DNA of 64,000 nt from Sabellastarte sp. h YS-2021 (lineage: Eukaryota; Annelida; Polychaeta; Sabellida; Sabellidae): assembly GCA_964017235.1 (NCBI GenBank), contig OZ024934.1, forward strand, positions 81,372,706-81,436,705. Reading direction: 5' to 3'. The notes under the pieces were generated by a model, which was not told where the DNA came from, made no database searches, and saw only the letters and a list, made by a program, of their open reading frames with translations. Positions 10,767 through 21,529 of this stretch are shown one piece after another. The translations under genes were made by a program, and so were the position numbers. Each line of letters begins with the position of its first letter. Position 1 is the stretch's first letter.

Positions 10767-11091
10767 ACCTCCACCAAGGAGGTTATGTTTTCGCCTGGGT
10801 TTGTTTGTGGGTTTGTGAGTTTGTGAGTTTGTTGTGCATATGTTTGTGAACAAGATAACTCAAAAACTTATGGACAGATTTTGATGAAATTTTCAGGATA
10901 TGTCTGAAAAGGTAAAAAAAAGAAATGATACAATTTTGGGAGTGATCCAGATCACTATCTGGATCGTCTGGATCCATGAAATGTAATTTTTAAAGACAGA
11001 TAACTCCAAAAGTTATGGACGGATTTTGATGACATTTTCAGGATGTGTGCTCCCTTTGCAGAGGTCTGCACTCTCCGAGTGCTCTTGTTTT
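10767..11091. repeat. Widespread marine-animal dispersed repeat (ACCTCCACCAAGGAGG type)
   Basis: Begins ATTACCTCCACCAAGGAGG and TTTTCGCCTGGGTTTG, followed by repeated GTTTGTG words. A characteristic middle (TTATGGACAGATTTTGATGA, repeated at 10870 and 11015) flanks a GATCCAGATCAC/ATCTGGATC palindrome. It ends GAGGTCTGCACTCTCCGAGT. I recognise this repeat type from many marine invertebrates; that recognition is from memory and unsearched. No coding capacity is seen. Confidence 0.72.
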
Positions 11092-11724
11092 GGTAATGCA
11101 TTCTGACAGGTTTTGATAGCCTATGTAAATGCACTATCCTACCATAATTTATACTGGTGGACTGTTCTTAAGACTTAGATAGACATTTTGTGGTTATTTT
11201 CATAAAAACAGGGAACTGGTCTTTTACACATTTAAATGTGTGTTGATTAATATGAGTTGAATTGTCAAATGGATATTCTGACTAGCAAGCTCTCTTAATT
11301 TTTTCTATAGTCATATTCTGATCACTACCACATTGGTCTGGATGAACTTTTCAGCCAAAACCAAGGAAAATAGAGGTATTGCACATAAACAAGTGTATTG
11401 CAGTCAGAAACCTGAAGCAAGAAGCAAGTATGTCGGAGCCAAATCATTTTATAAGCAAATCAAAGAGCGCTCAGAGGTGAGCCGAGTTCATAATTTGAAA
11501 TATATAATTCATTCTGTTTGCAAACCTCTGATCTGATTATAGGGGATTAAATAAATGATTTCATTGATTTCTATGTTAACGTAACTGAAAAACTGAAAAA
11601 TTGTTCCAGAATCAAGGATATTGACCCCGATCATGCCCAAATTTGAGTCAGTTCTTAGGTGAATGAGTAATAAACTGTGCAAACATTTTGCAAAGTAACA
11701 AGCTTACAAACAAGTAAACAGAAC
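11092..11724. other. Spacer before DIRS copy 1
   Basis: AT-rich. One open frame of 67 codons at 11333 has no recognisable motif. The expected 5' tip of the DIRS element is not found here. Confidence 0.45.
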
Positions 11725-11937
11725 GGTGGTTGACCATGGGAAGCTTCCAACCGGAGTAAAAGTTGAAAACTTATTACCCCTGAAATTCATATAGACCGGG
11801 CTATCCAGAACAATGGTCACGGGGAATGCCGGTGATATGGTACCGGTGTGGGTATGCATGCACCTGCTGGCTTGGCCACATGACCTAGGGAACCTATCAG
11901 ATGCTCGACAGAGCTCTTCCTCATTTTTTGTTGGAAG
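11725..11937. repeat. DIRS copy 1 left inverted terminal repeat
   Basis: About 213 bp, inverted complement of 18319-18534 with scattered mismatches (shared words: GGAAGCTTCC, TAGACCGGGCTATCCAGAAC, CTAGGGAACCTATCAGATGC). Homology starts abruptly at GGTGGTTGACC. The outer tip found on the right side is missing on the left. Confidence 0.88.
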
Positions 11938-12063
11938 CCATCTTGTCAAGTTGGCTTTCTTGTAGCTCCCACTTTGGTGAATTGTTACAGCTTATATACT
12001 GTGGGTAGACAGTTTAATTTTGTGTCAATTGTTCACCAATAATTTATAGACACTTCTGGTAAG

Positions 12064-14330
12064 ATGGTGAGGACTCCCCCTTACCAAAAACGGGCCAAAT
12101 GTGGACATTTTATGCCCCAGTTTGATCCTCATGGATCTTGCTTTGGCTGTAGGGCCAAGTGTAAAGGTCTAGACCCCTGTGCACAAGGGGCAGATGTAAC
12201 TCAATGTGCTGCATGATCAGCACTATCTGAAGAGCAATGGACCCGCCTCGGAGATTTTTGTGAAGAGGTCCGCTTATAGAAGTCACACAGGTTCTCAAGG
12301 TGATTCCTTTGAAGAACAAGATGTAGACGAATCGGTATGTACCGCGTGGATGATACTCTTCTAGACCTTGAACCGGAAAGTTCCGGTTCATCTGCACCAA
12401 TAACCAGCATTAGTCCTCTCACAAGCCTACCGGCTCCACTGCTTGCTTCTTCACAGAATATCCAGAGTACTTCTGTCTCTGCTGGACCGGTTAATCAACC
12501 CTACGTTGATCCTTCAGCCTTTTTCAAGGCGCCGGAACCTGTTCATCAGACAGTTCCTCGGGATACTCTACCTCCAGGTCAAGCTCCACACACTCCCAGA
12601 GGACATTCAGTAGCAGATAGAATGGCTTCTCTATCTTTTCCACAGCCACAGAGGACAACCACTATCAATGTCCCTCAAACACCAAGGACTCAGATGATTA
12701 AGAGTCACTTGGAACAGCAGAACTTCGAACTCATGAAGGACCTGCAAAAGAAAAACCAAGAACAGATGAGGGACATATCTGCTCAACTTCAGACGGGCTT
12801 ACAAGCCTTTCTACAACAATCAATGGAACAGATGTTTAACCGCATGGCACCTCCACAAACAGCTCCTACACCTCTACCGGCATCAACTGCACCACATATT
12901 TTGTCAATCACTCCGGTGTCTGCTTTGCCGCCTGCCGCCAAACCAGAGGAACCCATGGACTCAGCTCCATCTCATCCACCCCCAGAAGTTAAAAAGGGTA
13001 TTTCAGGGGTAAAAGGTTCCTCAGCTATTCCCACTCAATCTATTCAGGCAGTAGCTTCAAATATTGAAGTGCCTACATCCATATCTTCTTCACAGCCTTC
13101 ACAGCCCCCATCAGTGGCTGCGATTCCTCGGCCCTGGAACAAGAAGAGTATGGAACTGACACTTCAGCCTCATCTTTCGTGGCTTAGGTCAGAAAAACCC
13201 ACTGACCCAGGGGAACAAGCGGCTCCTCCTAACCTTCCCTTCAGAGAATTAGTACAAAAGGTTAGAGAATTCCTATCTATCCCTGACCCAGCGGTTGAAG
13301 AGGATTATAAGCTGGGTTCGGCCTTGGGACGTGACCCTCTCCTACTACAACAGGAAAAGGCAGACAGACCACTGTCAATAAAACTCCCGATGGTAGCTGA
13401 TCTATCACGTCTCCAGAGTGCACAAGATAATCTAGTCAAGCCTAGTACATCAAACACTTTGGATATAGGAAAATTCCCCGGCATTCCACCACACAAGGGC
13501 AGCTGGTACAGTGTGGTAGACAACAAATTTGCACAGACCCCACAAGTGGCGCCCCAGGCTTTTTCAAACATAGCTAAGCCTGGGTATAGAAGCAGGCCAC
13601 CGGCTACAGTCCAGCAAAAAGACTTGGTAAAACTGGAGTACATGTCTCGCGAGAACATTAGCATAGCCAACTTTTTAATCCACCTTTGGAATGGCAAGCG
13701 AGTCATACCTCAACAATCTTTGCCTATCCCAGGACCAAAGGGGAAGGCTCTTTGACCAATTCCGAGCAACCTCCGATGGCCCCACCAGGGAACAGATCAT
13801 GCAACAATTATTTAGCATGACTCAGCAAGAAGCATCCCAGATGCAATTCAAGTTGGGACATCAGCAGGAGCATGTCAAAGGCTTATGCGGACCTGGTATC
13901 AAACTTCAACTCCACCTTGACCAATTTAGTCCTGGTAAGGCGAGATGCCCATCCCAACCTAGATACTTTCAGACTGAGAAGTCTTCGCTCAGCCCCAATA
14001 TCTGGGGGGGATTTATTTGACAGGGCAATGATGCAGGAATATAAACAACACCTCATTGGCCTGGGAGTGAAAACAGGTACCAAGAAAGAGTGTTTCCACC
14101 CATATAAAAAGAAGAAGGCCAGGGGTGGTCATCAACATCAACACGCTCAACAGGGGGTATTCTATAGACCTATGCCGGCACCCCAGTACATGGTGCAAAA
14201 GCCCTTTTTTCCCCACCCACAGGGTGGTCGCAGAGGAGGATGTGGCGGCCACAGAGGACGTGGCGGCCGCAGAGGACGCGGCCGTGGGGGCTACACACCA
14301 AGCACAAAGCAGCAACAACCTCCTCAATGA
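12064..14330 (+). pseudogene. DIRS copy 1 ORF1 (gag-like protein), interrupted
   Basis: ORF1 of DIRS elements is a gag-like protein thought to package RNA. The ATG at 12064 (MVRTPPYQKRAKCGHFM) matches the ATG-proximal sequence of copy 2 (MVGTLPYQKRGKCGHWM), which fixes the start. A Cys-rich segment follows (C-x2-C-x3-C, then DPC). A TGA at about 12214 sits where copy 2 has Cys. More stops and a frame change occur at 12280-12337. The long middle (12337-13755) is Pro/Ser/Gln-rich, with a conserved core ending in LEYMSRENISIANFLIHLW. Two further frame changes (near 13740 and 13860) lead to a basic RGG-rich tail (GGRRGGCGGHRGRGGRRG) ending at 14330, which is suggestive of nucleic-acid binding. 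Confidence 0.8.
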
Positions 14331-14331
14331 C

Positions 14332-16540
14332 ACTCAACAAAGTGTGTTTCCTCCACCTCAACCTGGAATAAGACCGAAAACGCTTTCAGAAAGTCACTGG
14401 GATTATCCCCAAGGGTGTACACAGTTGAACGAAAACAAGTCTCTGAGTGCCTCAACCCTTCAGGAGAGGGTAAAGACTCCTTGTGTACAGACCCTACAGG
14501 AGAGGGAAAAGACTCCTTGGGTGCAGTCCCTTCAGGAGAGGGAAAAAACTCCTTGTGTACAGTCCCTTCAGGAGAGGGAAACGTCTCAAAATGTGTTTAT
14601 CCGAGATCATTTTTTCAAACTACCCAGTCAAGAACTGGAAGTCGTCCCGGTAGGGGACAGACTCAGGCGTTTTCTACCCAAGTGGCAAAAGCAAAAAACT
14701 CACCAGTCTATCCTGTCCCTGATCCAGGACGGATACAAACTGCCATTCAGGGAACGTCCAAAACTATCCAGGTTTCCTTGCATCAGCAGCGGTTACGCAG
14801 GCTCCGACAGACAGGCTCCTTGTTGACCTCTATTCAAGACCTGCTGCAGAAAGGCGCTATCGAAGTCGTGCATACCAAAAACAGTCTAGGGTTCTACAGC
14901 CGACTGTTCCTGGTCCCAAAACCAGGCAACCGCTAGAGGCCAGTCATAGATCTCAGCTCTCTAAACAAATTCCTGGCCATACCCAAATTCAAGATGGAAA
15001 CCCCAGAGTCAATACGTGCCTCCCTCAGGAAAGGAGAATAGGTTACATCCATAGATCTGACAGACGCCTTCCTACATGTCCCTATTCATACCCTGTCACC
15101 AAAGTATCTCAGGTTTTGCCACAAAGGCATCATTTACCAATTTACCAGCCTCCCGTTCGGCCTAGCCACAGCCCCATTGGTGTTCACAAACCTCTTGAAA
15201 GAAGTCAAGCTTATAGCCCTACAACAGGAAATCAGACTACACCAATATTTGGATGACTGGTTGATTCGAGCTCCTTCCAAACAGGTTTGCATCGAACAAA
15301 CACAAAAACTACTAAAACTGGTGAAAGACCTAGGATTCGTAGTAAACCTCAAGAAGTCAGAACTCATACCCTCTCAGAGGTTCGACTTCCTAGGATACCA
15401 TTTTTTGCTGGACATGGCTCTTGTGAAGCCCACGCAAGACAGGTGGACAAAGCTTCAGGAGATGTTCCATCGCCTCTCTCTGAAGTCTGTTATCAGTGCA
15501 AGGACTCTTATGTCCACCATTGGATTGCTTGCATCAACGGAGAAGACTGTAAAACTGGGCAGGATACATATGAGACCCTTTCAGTGGCATCTCAAAACTC
15601 ACTGAAAATATCCGATGCCTCTGGACACACCAATTCCCTGGAATCAGAAGATGATACGACACGGGGAATGGTGGTTAGACCCTCAAAACGTGCTACAAGG
15701 AGAGTTTCTCCACCCAAGGGAACACGAAATACTAGTCTTTACAGAGGCCTCAAACGCAGGATGGGGCGCTCACTTAAATCAAGAATCTGCAGGAGGGCTC
15801 TGGTCTGAACACGAAAAACACCTACACATCAATCTTTTAGAACTGAAGGCAGTTTTTCTGGCTTTACAATCCTTCAAAAAGAATTGCAGCAACAACTTAG
15901 TCCTCATAGCCTCAGACAACACCTCAGTGGTGTCATACATCAACAGACAGGGCGGAACAAAATCAGCAGCCCTATTCGCACTGATTTGGAGAATTCTTAC
16001 CTGGTGCCACAACAACAAGGTAACACTCAGATCAAGGCACGTACCAGGTTCACTCAATGTTATCGCAGATGGCCTCACCAGGAGGAACCAGATCCAGTCA
16101 ACAGAGTTGTCCCTTTCTCCTCAAATATTCAAGAAAGTCTCCAGAATATGGGAGAGTCCCCAAGTGGACCTGTTTTCAACCAGCCTGAACAAAAAGCTTC
16201 CCCTTTATGTCTCTCCAATTCCAGACCCTCAGGCTTGGGCAGTAGATGCCCTGAACATCCATGGAAAAACCTGGTTGCATATGCTTTTCCTCCCACCGCC
16301 CTCCTGCCCAAGGTGATACAAAAACTCCAGTCTCAAGTATGCAGGTTAATCTTAATCGCCCCAGGCTGGCCGACCAAGCCGTGGTTTTGGGACCTTGTGG
16401 AGATGTCTCTGGACATACCCAGACAACTACCACCTATCCGCACCCTGCTCAAACAACCACTGAACAACCATTACCATGCCAACCCAACTTCCCTGAATCT
16501 CCACCCTTGGTATCTAGGAGTTCAACTCTCCAAGAACACG
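14332..16540 (+). pseudogene. DIRS copy 1 reverse transcriptase / RNase H / methylase-like region, interrupted
   Basis: The pol region copies RNA into DNA and degrades the template RNA. In order: RRFLPKWQKQ entry motif (about 14660), FYSRLFLVPK, RPVIDLSSLNKF, TSIDLTDAFLHVPI (first catalytic Asp), LPFGLATAP, and YLDDWLIRAPS at 15246 (catalytic Asp pair intact). The DIRS-typical ISARTLMSTIGLLASTEKTV follows. RNase H begins near 15735 (FTEASNAGWGAHL, where the family has Asp instead of Glu), then LELKAVF, ASDNTSVV and VIADGLTR. A C-terminal piece with VDLFSTSLNKKLP, WAVDAL, YAFPP and PWFWDL resembles the Dam-like methylase segment of DIRS elements. Stops at 14934 (TAG), 15039 (TAG) and 15603 (TGA) each replace an expected Trp. 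Frame changes occur near 14780 and 16280. Confidence 0.9.
14458..14583 (+). repeat. 36-bp tandem repeat inside the DIRS pol leader
   Basis: About 3.5 units of 36 bp starting at 14458, 14494, 14530 and 14566. The unit length is a multiple of three, so the array stays open in at least two frames, reading LQEREKTPCVQ-like units in one and SGEGKDSLCTV-like units in another. Confidence 0.9.
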
Positions 16541-16544
16541 GGCT

Positions 16545-17620
16545 CAATGCAGAGGTGGCAGAAAGAATTGCTGCTCCTCAGAGACTCTCAACTAGGGCCA
16601 TCTACTCTTCTAAGTGGACAGTCTTCCAAAGATGGTGCACAGAGGAACAGGTGGACTTCAGGAATCCCTCTATAAGTGATATCTGCAATTTCTTCTGGTA
16701 TCTTTTTAATGTTCTTAACAGATGCCCCTCTACCATTGAAGGGTATAGAACAGCCATAGCAGACACCTTAGGGAATTCAAAACTAAACATCAGTACTAAC
16801 GTGGATATTGCAAGGTTAATTGCTAGTTTTTACAGGGACAAATCCAAGAGCTCCAGATCCATTCCAAAATAGAATCTATCCATTGTCTTGCACAGATTGC
16901 TCAGCCTCCATTTGAACCACTGGAGGATGCAGCTCTCAAATTCCTTAGATGGAAAACAGTCCTATTAGCTTTAGCATCGGGAAAAAGACGTAGTGAGATT
17001 CATGCCTGGACTCTTGATGGACTTTTATGCCTGGGAGATTGGGAACAAGACCAATTATCGCCCTCTCCAGCTTTTCTCACTAAAAACCAGTTAGCAAAAG
17101 AAGGACCGCAAGCTATCTCACCAGTGGTCATTCCAGCCTTGAAGCGTAATCAAGACCCTCAGAACACGGATACTCTACTCTGCCCTGTCAGGGCCCTCAG
17201 GTGTTATCTGGACCGAACCAAGGATTCCAGAGGGGGTAGACAGTTATTGTTTATCTCATTTAAAATGGGCCACATTAAGGATATTCAGTGTTCTACAATT
17301 TCGTCTTGGATCAAAAACACCATAAAATTTTGCTACTCCAAGGTGGAAAATGCGGACATGGACTTATTAGGGTATATCAGAGCTTTTGCGGCATCCAAGG
17401 CCTTTTATGGGGGGTGTCAATGGACCAAATTATGCAAGCCTGCCATTGGAAATCACACAACACCTTCACCAGGTTCTACCTCAAGGACCTCACCGGACAA
17501 GATCAAACAGAGGGCTCCTATCATCTGGGCGCCTTCGTTGCAGCACAGCAGGTGATGCCTCCTCCCAAACAGACTCCAGGGACAAAAGAAAGGAGGGGCA
17601 CACATCTGGGAACCACATAG
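16545..17620 (+). pseudogene. DIRS copy 1 tyrosine recombinase, interrupted
   Basis: Tyrosine recombinases integrate DIRS circles through a covalent phosphotyrosine. The N-terminal core-binding part reads STRAIYSSKWTVFQRWC and CPSTIEGYRTAIADTLGN. The catalytic part has box-I Arg in GKRRSEIHAW (about 16979), a VRALRCYLDRT-type segment and LFISFK. Box II starts RAFAASKAF, and the nucleophile region is ACHWKSH...TRFYLKDL with Tyr at 17477. Defects: TAG at 16870 replaces the Trp seen in copy 2; frame changes near 16890 and 17410; and, relative to copy 2, a small deletion before RAFAAS removes the box-II His (copy 2 keeps HDVR). This copy cannot encode the full Arg-His-Arg-Tyr set. Confidence 0.88.
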
Positions 17621-18156
17621 ACGGGGTGTGTCAGAATCCTCTGACACCATAGAGTGGGCCTTCAACCCTATTAAAGGTAACATATTTTTTATTCTTATAA
17701 AATCTTTTGCCTGCTGTAATATTATTCCTGCTTTTCTCTTAATGCTACCAGGATAATTCCTTCCAATCTTCTTGGGAATATAACTTAAATTATGCTTTTT
17801 CTGTATGCCTTAATCTTATGTTCTTAAGATTTTCCTGTGTCGTATCAGTGTTTCCTTATACCTTTGTTTCATCGTACTTTGTGTACTTTCTTTTGTAGAT
17901 ATTTTCTGCTGCTTGGAGTGCCTTCACTGGCGGTGCCAAACCAAGATGGTGCATTTTTCCTTGGTGCCTCACCTCAACCTCAGGAGAGTTGGAGAAATCC
18001 CCTCAATCTTAGATGGGCCTTTTGAATCATCCGGGCTACATCAATTTCTTCCTCCACCCTGGTCTCTGAATGCTCACTGATGGTTGTTGTCTTTGCCAGA
18101 ATTCTTTTCTTCTCAGCCAGTGCCAGTCTACCCAGCCATCCAATATGCTGGGATTC
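17621..18156 (+). other. DIRS copy 1 3' non-coding region
   Basis: Lies between the recombinase stop and the internal complementary region. T-rich then mixed sequence with short open frames only. The corresponding part of copy 2 (57894-58486) is also non-coding. Confidence 0.6.
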
Positions 18157-18260
18157 AGCATATTGTTACAACAGGTAGGACTATTGTAGTGCAATAAAAT
18201 TGAAAATTTTATTTTAAATGTAGCTTTTATAAGCTACAATACCTACCTATTGTAACAATA
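18157..18260. repeat. DIRS copy 1 internal complementary region (ICR)
   Basis: Composite of two joined pieces. 18202-18260 is the perfect 59-bp reverse complement of the right tip 18542-18600. 18157-18201 resembles the reverse complement of the 5' tip seen in copy 2 (shared ATTGTAGTGCAATAAAATT type sequence). Fused complements of both ends are the hallmark of DIRS elements and are thought to template completion of the circular DNA. Confidence 0.88.
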
Positions 18261-18318
18261 GTACAGGCCCTCCCTGGTCCTCCCCGCTTGTCAGACAATC
18301 CACTGGCTTGGGGGTTTT

Positions 18319-18600
18319 GGTTCCAACAAAAATTGAGGAAGAGCTCGGTCGAGCATCTGATAGGTTCCCTAGGTCACGTGGCCAAGCCAGCAGGTGCGCG
18401 CATACCCGCACCGGTACTATATCACCGGCATTCCCCGTGACCATTGTTCTGGATAGCCCGGTCTATCTGAATTTCACGGGTAATAAGTTTTCAACTTTTA
18501 CTCCAGTTGGAAGCTTCCCGTGGTCAACCACTGGTAAAGCATATTGTTACAATAGGTAGGTATTGTAGCTTATAAAAGCTACATTTAAAATAAAATTTTC
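18319..18600. repeat. DIRS copy 1 right inverted terminal repeat and tip
   Basis: 18319-18534 is complementary to the left repeat. The outer tip 18535-18600 contains CAATAGGTAGG and a self-complementary GTAGCTTATAAAAGCTAC hairpin, ending in AAAATAAAATTTTC. The same tip with few changes forms the 3' end of copy 2. Confidence 0.88.
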
Positions 18601-19402
18601 AATTTCATTGTTTTAACAGTCAGAACAAGAATATCTCCACATGTTATTATGAACATTAAAATCTCCTAATAATGAGAAAATTCCGATAATTTATCGACAA
18701 GGTAATGTATATGCTTTTATGATATGATAAAACTCGGAGGGATATAAACAGTTTGTAAAATTGCTATCGTTGTGTGGTAAGATAACCCCACAGCCATTGC
18801 TTGCAAGTTGATATTCTAGACTTACAACCGTGTGGGGTGTAATTTTTAATAAATAAAGGGCAAACTCCTATTGCTCTATCATTTACTTTCTGAAGCACTC
18901 AGTCATGACAGTTCCACTGTATAATCAACTCTTTAGATGTTGGTTCCATTACTTGTTATGAACGCTTGGTCTATGACTCTGCCGCCTGTTCACAGTATTC
19001 TTTCATAGGAGTTTGTTCAACTGCCAACGTACTTCTTTCTCATTCTGAGTCCATAGGACCATATTTATTAACTGTTTAATTGCATCATTTTACCCAATTT
19101 CATTATGTACTATCAGTGACTTTGCCTTTGTTCTTATCTATAATATTTTTAAAGATTCATTTGAGTCCTAAATAGACAGGTTTTCACTGATGGTATTATT
19201 GGTGTAAGAAAATTTAGCCGGATGTTGTTTTTGTACTCTGTATGAGCAGAAATTCCTTATATATAGGCTATGTGGAGTTCGTTTGAAGCTGTAATGACAG
19301 CCATGTTTGCTTTGGTACAGTAGCTTATATGTTAAAGTGCCTTAAAATATTTATACTGGTAACTTTGTTTCATTGTAGGATAGCAAAGTTCTTTCTATTT
19401 TA
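18601..19402. other. Stretch without a recognised feature
   Basis: AT-rich with no convincing open frame. The first ten bases after the element resemble the ICR junction sequence, possibly a target similarity. Confidence 0.45.
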
Positions 19403-19560
19403 GAGGGCTTGGGTGGTCTAGTGGTTGGCAAGTTTGGTATATAGTCACAGGCTATTATTGTGTGGGTTCGACTCCCACAAATAGCAATGACGAGTGTCTC
19501 AATATGGCCCTGGCTGTTGAACTGGACGTAAAACCACCACTTTCACCTTTGTCCTTCTGT
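19403..19560 (+). repeat. tRNA-derived SINE, family A copy 1
   Basis: The head resembles a tRNA gene: A-box-like TGGTCTAGTGG (19413) and B-box GGTTCGACTCC (19465), spaced as in RNA polymerase III promoters. The tail ends CGTAAAACCACCACTTTCACCTTTG. A full-length inverted relative lies at 53569-53712, and tail-only scraps lie near 22500 and 39720. Confidence 0.75.
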
Positions 19561-20599
19561 TTTGAATTTTTGTATTTTTTTTCTTCAACATATTATGAAT
19601 ATTTTCTGGTCACATGACCACCTCCATAACTGACATACTGACTTGTTTCTTGTCATTGTTTTATGTCAGTGTGATTTTATTTTCCACATTTCTCACAGCC
19701 TTTCTTTTGCAAGTAAAGATAGGTTCAAACTTCTAGCACTGGAAACACCTTACTGTGTTCGGCATATATAAATGGCGACAGTTTTTCGGAAGTAACCAAC
19801 CTTTTTAAACTTCTGAAAACTCTGTTCTTGAATGGCGAGCATAAATGTCCTACTTAATTGTTTCTGACCGTCATCAATAACATTATCCTTTGTGAATAAC
19901 TTACACCCTTTTTCTGTTAATCCCGTCAAACTCATAACCCTGGCTGTTCTTGGTAATATCTCTCCTTATTTGGTTCAACAAACCATGCAGCAACATCGTC
20001 ACAAGATCAGATCTTTCTTGGGTCATTATTAGTTTGTCAGTTTTCAGTATACTAGTAAAATATCACTGTTTTTCATGTCAACTTCTACAATCAAAACTCC
20101 ATCACACGGTTTCTTTCTGCTGATCACTTCTAAGACGAGAAACAATAATTTTAGTGAAGATGAATGGGAAAAATACTGACAGTAGTCAGTCAGAATTCAA
20201 TTTAAAATTCAAACCATTTACCAACAAATCTTGTCATCGAGCCCCTCAACCATTTACCAACAAATTTTGCCATATAGCCCCTAGCATGGGTCAATTGCGG
20301 AGATAGTCCCGATTTTTGTTTTATGTCAGTGACAAACAAGGGGATATCTTATTAATGTGTGGATGATCCCGGCACACATTGACCAGAGTGATACACCAGA
20401 TATATATCTATAGCACAAAATGTACCTAGAGAAACTGGTCAAGTAACCTCTTGGATAATAATGGAGCTGGATTAATCAACCAAACACCACCAGTCAACTG
20501 ATTAAAACAATGCATCTGTCTAGATAAAATCAGGCTCAGAGCAAAGTGTTGCAGTCCAAAAGTGATACGATGATAGGCTGCTGTGATTGTTGAATTGCT
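19561..20599. other. Stretch without a recognised feature
   Basis: Short open frames only. A local duplication (CAACCATTTACCAACAAAT type words near 20212 and 20246) is the only structure noted. Confidence 0.45.
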
Positions 20600-21515
20600 G
20601 TGTTTGCTGTTAAGTCTTTGTTGTGTGAGGCCTCTGGTTGTTTACTGTGGCTGCTGAACACAAAGACTCTCTGGTCGATGCTAGAATAAGAAATCTTTTA
20701 AGGGTCTTGGCTGGGGCTTGTTGAAGTTTTTTGCATGATGTTTGTTTGCAGCTATGGGACAAGGGTGCAATCTTCCATATTAAATGTAGCAAAGTGGTCA
20801 TCCACCTTCACCCTGGAAGTTTTCTGAAATAACCTCTCAATAGTGTATTCCATGTGACTTTCCTGTTGGAGCTTCACAGGCTGATGATGGGTCCTGATAT
20901 TTCCAAATCACTGGCAATGTATCAAACATCCCCTTTACATCCTACTCAGAATCCTGTGTCTGTGAAGATGATCCAGCAGCAGTTATAGAATCTGGTCTGT
21001 TTGCTCATGAGACCCGCTGTTACCTCTGTGTTAATTCCACCAGTCCCTGGTTATACCTGCTCTGCGTTATTTTGGCATACATTGTGTGCTGTGACCGTAC
21101 CCACTTGTTGAAATCCGTGGAGTTTAGGTTACTTACCTCACAAAAGTGCCATAGCATCTCTGTCCCCTGTGTATCATTGCCAGTGATAGGATCCTTCGTG
21201 TTGTAGAGACCCTCGCAGTAGAATTCCATAAAAATCCAAAGTAGCCTCTTTATCCTGATCAATAAAGTCTTCATCTTCCCTTTCTTGTGCAGTGTTGAAG
21301 CATACTCTGGAACCCCAGCCTCTCTCGTTTTTGGTATTCCTGTCTCCTCCCTTTTGTCAGCCTCATGATGGGGTCTCCACCTCCGGAGGCAGGGCCTCTT
21401 GTCTCTCAGTCTCGTTGTTCTCTGGGATGGTAGTAACCAAGACTTCCAGCTCTTGTGTCTTTTCCTTCAGGCTCACCAACTTCCTGCTGGCTTTCTTCCT
21501 TGTTTTCATTTTAAA
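20600..21515 (-). pseudogene. Second Harbinger-type Myb/MADF-like partner gene relic
   Basis: The longest open piece (21274-21020) reads FYCEGLYNTKDP, then LWHFCEV, then NKWVRSQHTMYAKI and LVELTQR. This aligns position by position with the DNA-binding domain of the 4868-6070 protein (ELYDKEHP, LWAEI, RRWFESQRTRYGKL, EMTKRQ). Upstream, another frame reads a charged N-terminus (EDEDFIDQDKEA). Downstream pieces read MEYTIERLFQK and DDHFATFNMEDCT. Several frame changes separate them. No transposase or Harbinger terminus was found nearby. It comes from a different subfamily from the intact element, as identity is limited to the domain core. It might instead be a decayed domesticated copy. Confidence 0.55.
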
Positions 21516-21529
21516 AATATACACCTAAG

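Larger units (their letters stand above)
11725..18600 (+). mobile_element. DIRS-type tyrosine-recombinase retrotransposon, copy 1 (defective)
   Basis: About 6.9 kb with the diagnostic DIRS layout: left inverted repeat, Cys-containing ORF1, RT-RNase H, tyrosine recombinase, internal complementary region (ICR), right inverted repeat. DIRS elements replicate by reverse transcription and insert through a recombinase rather than an integrase, so no target duplication is expected. All proteins are interrupted. The right tip ends at about 18600, defined by its perfect complement inside the ICR. The left tip is absent. A second copy lies at 57479-62844 in opposite orientation. Confidence 0.9.
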
